Shown here: positions 57,355 through 64,000 of the stretch, one piece after another
Position numbering within the stretch: position 1 is the first letter of the stretch
Layout: the number at the start of each line of letters is the position of its first letter
Assembly (NCBI GenBank): GCA_014218235.1
Contig: JACBKR010000781.1
Location: forward strand, 1-64,000
Source: Colocasia esculenta
Lineage: Eukaryota; Streptophyta; Magnoliopsida; Alismatales; Araceae
Reading direction: 5' to 3'
Length of the DNA: 64,000 nucleotides
The notes under the pieces: model-generated
What the model saw: the letters and a program-made list of their open reading frames with translations, nothing else
Told to the model about the DNA's origin: nothing
The model's database searches: none
Program-made: the position numbers and the translations under genes

Positions 57355-60300
57355 ATGAGACTTCTAGCTTGGAATTGTAGGGGTTTGAATGGGGCCCCTA
57401 CTAGATCCTATTTGGATCAGTTGACCCGTTCATTGGACCTGGACTTTTGCTTTCTGTCTGAAACTAAGTGTAATGCTCGTCAAACTCTCAGATTTCTTGA
57501 ACCTAGGAACATCACTTCTTATCATGTGCAAGAAGCGCGGGGGGAGAGCAGGTGGAAGTGCATCTGGTGGAAGCAGGACATGGACATTTGGTGATCACTC
57601 CATTGATCATGGTGTGGTGCTGTTGTCTATGGTAAGCACGAGGGTTTGAAGCTTGGAAGTTATATGTATTTATGCACCTACTCTGGAATCTAGAAGAAAA
57701 CAAATCTGGGATGATATACTAGAATACATGAATGGCTACTTCTTCCTACATGTTATCGGAGATTTTAACTCCATTACTGATCGATATGAGAAAGAAGGTG
57801 CTCTGCTGAATATACCATAACGCCAGGCCTTTTAATAACTTTATTCACTCCATGGGCCTCATTGACTTGGGCTTTCAAGGGCCCTTGTTTACTTGGAGTA
57901 ATAAAAGATCAGTTAGATGGCACATCAGAGAGAGATTAGACAGGGTTCTTGCTAATGGCAATTGGAGATCCAGGTTCAACTTTGCTTCTGTCCATCACTT
58001 GCCTAAGTTTTCCAGTGACCATAATCCTATCCTCCTAGATACGATGGGATTTAGAAGAAAATCCAGTAATATCTTTAAAGTAGAGGCAACTTGGTTTGAC
58101 AAACCTTCCTTCAACAGCCTTATTGAGAGCCAGTGGTCCTCTAGCCCACCCTTGTCTCTAGACTATATTGGTAAGATCAGACTTCTTCATCAGCAGCTGA
58201 AACAGTGGAAGAGGAAATGTTATGTCAACCCCCAAAATAAGATTCTGAAAGTGCAAAATCAACTTGAAGTCATCAGTAAGTAGCCAATCTCTGATATGAA
58301 CCTTCAAGTTGAAAGGAAGCTAGAACAACAATTGAAAGATCTTCTTGATCAGGAGGAACTGTTCTGGCGTCAAAGAGCCAAGGTCCACTGGTATAAGGAA
58401 GGTGACAGAAGCACAAAATTTTTTCACATTCATGCCACCAACAGGAGAAGTAAAAACTATATCTCTTGGATCCAATAATTGCCGACTGGGGACTGGATAG
58501 GTAAGATTGAGGACATAAAATCCTATTTCATCAACTTCTTTGCCAATCTCTTTACATCTTCGTCTCCTACTCCTATGCCTCAAGACTTCCACACTAGAAA
58601 TAGGACCATCTCCCATCAGGAAAATCTGAACATCTGTGAGATCCCTTCCATCAAGGAAATCGAAGAGACTATTATGTCATTCCCTCCTCACAAATCTCCT
58701 GGCTCTGATGGCATAACAAATGTATTTATTCAGAAATACTGACATATTATGCAAAACCAGATTTGCCATTTTGTACAAGAATTCTTCATCACTGGGATCC
58801 TCCCTCCAAGACTCAATCACACTCTCATCACCCTCATACCCAAGAGCTCTAAAGCTTCTAATGCAAATGACTTCCGGCCAATTAGTCTCTGTAATACCTT
58901 ATACAAAGTCATTGCTAAAATTGTTGCCAACCGCATAAAACCCCTCCTCAAGGATCTCATCTCCCGAAATCAAGGAGCATTTGTCCCTGGCCGCCAAATC
59001 ACTGATAGTATAGTGGCTGTTCAAGAGCTCATCCATTCTATGCAGTGTCAAAGAGGCAAGCTTGGTACCTTTGGTTTGAAACTTGATCTATCTAAGGCTT
59101 ATGACAAACTGGAGTGGACTTTTATTGAGGCTATGCTCAAGAGACATGGTTTTTCAAGTAAAGCTAGGTCTTTGATCATGGAATGTGTAAGTACAGTTAC
59201 CTACTCAGTTAACATCAATGGAGAGGCAGTGGGTCACATCCAACCAACTAGGGGAATCCGCCAAGGCTGCCCCCTCTCCCCTTACATCTTTGCCTTATGT
59301 GCTGAGGCATTATCTTGCCTATGTGCTCAAGGAGCAACTGATAGCAAATTCAGAGGATACAAGATCAATGTGCATGCCCCATCTGTTACTCACATCATGT
59401 TTGCTGATGATATTTTCCTATTTGGCAGAGCAGAAAGGCAGGAACTCAGAGAGATGATATATGTAGTGCAAAAATTTGCAAACTGGTCTGGACAAGAAAT
59501 CAATAGACTAAAATCTAGGATTATATTCAGTCCTAACACCTCCCAGACTTTACAATTTCATTTGAAAAGAGTTTCGGGATTTAAGGAGCTTGATAAAAAC
59601 TCCATGTACCTTGGTACTCCTATATTGTTGGGCAGATCAAGAAGACAACTCTTCAATTTTCTGGATGACAAATGCAAATCTAGACTGAGCATGTGGAAGG
59701 CTAACACTTTGACTTCGGCCGGTAAATCTGTTTTAATCAAGTCAGTTCTAACTGCTTTACCGGTTCATGCCATGAACATTACCCTCATTCCCAAGGGTAT
59801 CATCCATAATCTGGTCAAGACCCAGAGGAATTTTTGGTGGGGTAGGAGAAATGGTTCCCCTAGATGTCCATTGATTTCATGGCAGAAAATGCAATCACCT
59901 AAAGCTAGTGGTGGTTTGGGATTCTGAGATCTTCATCTATTCAATAGAGCAGCTATCATGAAACTGACTTGGAGATTCTTAAAAGACCCTTCAGGACTTT
60001 GGGAATCTATCCTTCGAGCTAAATACTGTTCCTCCCAATCCTTCTGGCATTACCAAAAGAGGGGAAACTCTTCCCAGATTTGGCGCAGTATGGTGGCAAT
60101 CAGAGAAGATCTTCGGAGGGGAAGCTTTTGGGTGGTAAAGAATGGTTTTAATATTAACATCTGGAAGGACATCTGGGTCCCTAGCATAATCAATTGCCTC
60201 AACTCTTCAGAAGGATTTGAAGGTCCACTGCCCAAGCTGGTAGCAGAACTCATTAATGATCGCCAATGGAACTCACACCTAATTCATAAACTCTTTGATC

Positions 60301-61448
60301 AGCCCATTGCAGAAATTATTTGTCAGATCAGGTTGCCTCAACTTTCCACTATGGACCAGGATGAACTTATATGGAAATTCACCCAAGATGGCCAGCTGAG
60401 TACAAAATCGGCGTACAGGTTCTTATATGAAAGACAAGATAGACCATCTTCCTCCTCAACTCACCCAGTCTGGAAGGCCCTCTGGTACCCAAAACTTCTC
60501 ACTCAAGTGCCCCCTAACCAAATTCACATCATATGGAAGGCATTGGTGAATGCCTTACCAACACTATCTCGGTTGGCTAGAATCAGTCATGCTATCAATT
60601 CACTCTGCCCTTTATGCCAACAAGAGGAGGAAACTATCAATCACTTATTTTTTGAATGCAATGCTGCTAGAGCAACTTGGTTTGCTAGTAATTTAAGCTA
60701 TAGGGTGGATTTGAACCCCATGTCTTTGGCCGATAAAATTAATATCTGGTCCAATCCCCCTTTTGCTTTGGATAAAAAGGACTGTAGCTTCTTGAAACAG
60801 GTCATAGCAATCCTGTGGAACATTTGGAAGGCAAGATGGTCATATGTTTTTTATCACAAGCAGATTAATCCTGAGCACATGATTGAGAGAATCAAGACTG
60901 ATCTAACCCTCTGGCCAAAGGGACTTACCCCGATCTTGATCCCTGATCAGCAAAGCTCCTCCAAGTTAAAAGTAGTTGGCTACTCTCTCATCTTGATGAC
61001 TGATGCTGCCTTTAAGGATGGTAAAGGTGCAGGTGCATCTGTCCTCTTATCTCCTGAAATGTCTGCTCTAGGTAGTAGGACATCTTCTTTCAAGGCTGCT
61101 CATCCTTTGGAAGCGGAGGCTTTGGCTATCTTTTTGGGGATCCAATGGGCTTCTACACTTAACTGTCCAATACTCATCCTCAGTGATGCTCAAATGGTTA
61201 TTAACGCTATTTTGAATTCAGATTATTCTCTCTGGAGGTGCAGCTCCATTCTAGGAGATTGTAAAATTCTATTGTATCTTTTCCCTTTGGTTAAAATCTC
61301 ATATGCTCCCAGGTCTCTTACTCTCCCTGCTCACCTTATGGCTAAAGCAACTTTTGAGAGTAATGTTGATGGAGAATGGTCTTTGACTGCTCTCCCTTCT
61401 TTTGTACTGGAAGCTTGTAGCCATCTATCTGTATCTGTTTTTACCTAA
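57355..61448 (+). pseudogene. L1 ORF2 pseudogene: endonuclease, RT, RNase H
   Basis: Starts MRLLAWNCRGLNG, the usual first strand of the L1 endonuclease, with the GDFNS motif at about 57760 and SDHNPIL at about 58015. Two frame changes lie between about 57590 and 57850. From 57852 to the end one frame is kept, interrupted by stops at 58281, 58476, 58740 and 59925. The RT domain (about 58750-59650) has the catalytic FADD at 59400-59411. A zinc-finger motif (CPLCQQEEETINHLFFEC) lies at about 60607. RNase H (about 60990-61350) keeps its Asp (MTDAAF), Glu (EAEALA), Asp (LSDAQ) and a late AH pair. The stop at 59925 follows GGLGF, where relatives have Arg, fitting CGA to TGA decay. Confidence 0.9.
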
Positions 61449-62865
61449 TGGAATGAATCAGCTTTGTTCCTGGTAAAAAAAAAAAAGGCAGTTCAAGAAG
61501 CAACTGAAGGTGATAGGAAAGGTTGTTGCGTCTTTGTTATGGGGGTGCAAATGCTTCTAGATAGTAGCTGGTTGGGGTGTTGCATTTCGAAAAGTAATCT
61601 CTTTTTATATAATCAGCTCAGAGGAGGGAGAGAGGAGGGGTTCCAGAAGGTTGAAAGAGCGATTTCACAGCAAATTCATCAAGCAGAATGTGTCTACGTC
61701 GAGTGAAGACCATGGTAACGCCATTTTCTATACGACTTAGGTAGGGATAGACCCATTCTTACTCTTTCTTCCATGATTTTTGTGAGGTTCCTGCGATTTT
61801 CTGCAAGATGGAGACTTATATATGTGATCTTGATTGTTCAGTAGCATTAAAACTAATTTGTAAGCTAGAACATCTATTTAGTAGCCTAATATAGGATGAT
61901 TGTTATATGTATTGTTAAGCTATTTAATAGATTTTATGCATGAAATGATAAATATTTTAGCTATTAGTATGTATTTCTATGTTATGAGATTGTTTTACAT
62001 TGAGTTTAGATTGTACAATAAGTTGAGGATGATATTTTGCATGGTTTTAGATTAATAGTCTGGAGTCGTCTTTTTGAGTAAGAAAGAAACATAGGGAACT
62101 GTCACCTTCATGAGGCAATTGGGTACCCAGTCACCTTCATGTTGTTTGAAGGTGACGGTGGGGTTTGCCACCTTCTATGGGGTGACTACTAAGGTTGTCG
62201 CCTCTTCAGCCAGTGTGGGCCAAGTTCCATTTTTTGGTCTACGATTAGAGTTTGAGGTTTATTATTCAAGGTATGATGTGTATTTTAGGTACTTGCATAT
62301 TATAGAGGTGTTTGATAATTGTATAGGAATATGTGATATTGTGCAAGATGATTTTATGTTAATGTGTTTAACGACTTGTGTTATGTCGTCATATTTTGAG
62401 TTTATGCATTAAGTTTTAGTTATAGACAATATAGTGAGTGTAGTTATCTGTCTTCCATTATACAATCTATTTTTGAGTAATAAATAGGTCACTGAGGTGT
62501 TCTACGAGTCTGTGGGTGTTGTTGCTTGTGCGTTCACCAGCTAGGAGCCCTGGTCTAGGACTAGGGATTGGTTCTTGTGCTTCAGCACAAAAAAGGTTTG
62601 GCCCGGTCTCTCCTAGACCCCTTGTGGGATAAAGCCTATGTAGTTTTGATTAGTGGACAACAAGGAAAGATGGCTACTTTCAGACTATTTTTCTTTGTTT
62701 AGCTTGAGTGCACTCACAACTGGGGGTGTAGGCCCCTATAGATGTATGAGTCCTTAGCAAGTTCCTCTCGCATGCCTTACTCTATGGCACCCAGAGGTGG
62801 TCAGGCATGGGACTGCTTCGTAGCCTAGCTACAGAGAGTTGTGTACATTGAGTAGTCTCCACTAT

Positions 62866-64000
62866 TGTGACGGATCGCCTCGGTCAAGCCCGTTAAACCG
62901 ATAACGTACTTGATCCGAGTCCGCCTCCCGCGAACGGGCCGAAGCCTCGCAAGGGATACCAAACCACAGTCCGTGTAAACATAAAGGAACACACCACATT
63001 TCATATAAATTTCACAAGTTTACATAGCCAAATTTCCACAAAAACTATAAAGAAGTACAAGAGCCTGGGGCATACCCCGAGGTACAACTGAAGAAAGTAA
63101 ACAACTACAAAACTACACTGCTGAAGCTACTCTGCTGGAGGTGCTGACCCTGCACCGCTACGACGCGGCCCGGAACTGGACGTCGGACGAGAGACGTCCT
63201 CCTCGCTCTCACCTGTGGGGGTAGGGGTGAGCCTCTCTAGTCACTGGCTCAGTAGGGAACTCCCCCAAAACCGAGCGAAACAAACACCACGAGTACGAAT
63301 AGTAAACAACACCAACAATTAATATAACAGCTAAGCTGGTAAGTAAAGCTGTAAGAGTACTCACCGTCTGCCGACTACGAGAAACAACAGTAATAATTAA
63401 ACGGCAAACCAGTACAGGTGTACAAGCTAAAGTAGAGACAGCCAACACGAGCCACGAGAACTGGTTCGCGACACCAGAAACTGACTCGGACAACTAACAC
63501 ATGTCTACCTCTCAGTCTCGCAGCCACGGACGAAAGGTCCAGCTGCCGCTCCACGTAAAAAGGTCAAGCAACTGTGGAGACCAACTAAACATCACCACCT
63601 GCAGACCACACGGTCACAGGCCCATGCCTGGCACCTCAGAGACCCTGGCCTGGGCTCGCTAGAGTGAGGCACTGGAAAAGGACTAGCTGGGGTCCAGTAC
63701 GTCTACTGGTGTCCGTACCCCCAACTACGAGCGCGCTACAAGTGACTAAAAACAAACATAAGTGTCACTGTCCCACTGTCGTCTTTCCCTCAGTCGGACG
63801 TACAACTCTAACACAAGAGTGAGGGTGTCCAGGTCAGACGACACAGACCTCGACGGTACAGCACAAGTACCGGGACAAAGCCCCGAGCTAACAGCCTGGC
63901 TCACAAAGAACCTGGGGCACCCAACTGGAGAGGTAACCACGGTAGGCGTCGTACTACTCGCCACGTACACAGAACCACATGCACGTCACACACAAACCAT
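62866..64000 (-). repeat. Long LTR, subfamily A, truncated by window end
   Basis: Starts TGTGACGGATCGCCTCGG and follows the 48419 LTR closely (ACCGATAACGTACTTGATCC; GGGGCATACCCCGAGG; GGCTCAGTAGGGAACTC). The right end is outside the window, so solo versus full element cannot be decided. Confidence 0.8.

Larger units (their letters stand above)
55393..61484 (+). mobile_element. Full-length L1 LINE (plant type, with RNase H)
   Basis: Bounded by a perfect 17-bp target duplication AAGGCAGTTCAAGAAGC at 55376-55392 and 61485-61501, with a poly(A) tail just before the right copy. Length about 6.1 kb, normal for plant L1. Order: 5' UTR, broken ORF1, broken ORF2 (endonuclease, reverse transcriptase, zinc-finger region, RNase H), short 3' UTR. 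The intact duplication and readable domains suggest moderate age. Confidence 0.92.
55251..62865 (+). repeat. Older LTR-like sequence split by an L1 LINE
   Basis: 55251-55392 and 61502-62865 are the two halves of the sequence into which the LINE inserted. The right half has a TATA-like TTTTTATATAATCAG (61600), a hairpin GTCACCTTC/GAAGGTGAC (about 62131-62157), and ends where another LTR begins at 62866. The left half also has GTCACCTTC (55259). Termini not found. Confidence 0.4.

Overview
This is plant nuclear DNA from a flowering plant, and it is almost entirely accessory sequence. Evidence: a plant trihelix transcription factor with an intron, plant-type L1 LINEs (DUF4283/zinc-knuckle ORF1; an ORF2 with a C-terminal RNase H), long-LTR Ty3/gypsy-like elements primed by initiator tRNA-Met, hAT and Mutator-type DNA-transposon debris, and AT-rich intergenic DNA. 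The species cannot be named from the sequence. The GC-rich 5' exon of the one intact gene would fit a monocot or early-diverging angiosperm, but this is weak.

Layout. 1-840: extreme C-rich minisatellite. 1186-~2168: Copia-like LTR. 2553-2753: Mutator-type MITE, one of four related copies (2.5, 14.3, 16.5, 25.2 kb). 5.09-7.64 kb: broken hAT transposase carrying an internal 813-bp tandem duplication with poly-C runs. 8658-13381 (minus): complete ORF1-only LINE with a 15-bp target duplication, split by a 2557-bp solo LTR (10368-12924, 5-bp target duplication). 15.7-16.2 kb: truncated second copy of the same LINE family. 17.0-17.4 kb: hAT-like MITE containing a tRNA-like module. 18.5-19.9 kb: GC-rich unrecognised region. 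20318-22403 (minus): the only convincing host gene, an ASR3-type trihelix factor of about 401 aa in two exons. 22.8-26.4 kb: MITEs and a GC-rich palindromic minisatellite. 27312-36480 (minus): complete 9.2-kb LTR retrotransposon with 3.5-kb LTRs, a tRNA-Met primer site and a 2-kb interior with no recognisable gag-pol (LARD-like). 36.5-43 kb: AT-rich DNA with small tandem duplications and a PPR fragment. 43.2-44.5 kb (minus) and 52.4-53.6 kb (plus): an inverted, diverged pair of one unclassified repeat whose upstream part is an array of GCGTC/GACGC dyads. 45-51 kb: LTR remnants and a solo LTR. 55393-61484: full-length but mutated L1 LINE with a 17-bp target duplication, inserted in an older LTR-like sequence that is also interrupted at 62866 by another LTR running out of the window.

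How the parts relate. The region is a stack of nested insertions, several of them datable relative to each other by target duplications. Two themes stand out. First, a full-length LINE that encodes only ORF1, comparable in layout to mammalian HAL1, with a second copy sharing its 3' end. Second, the long LTRs of several distinct families carry arrays of short inverted repeats; the dyad 'word' differs between families (GTCGC/GCGAC, GCGTC/GACGC, GGCGTCAA/TTGACGCC, GTCACCTTC/GAAGGTGAC) while the placement looks similar, upstream of a TATA-like sequence. Apart from the trihelix gene there is no sign of an operon-like or pathway cluster.
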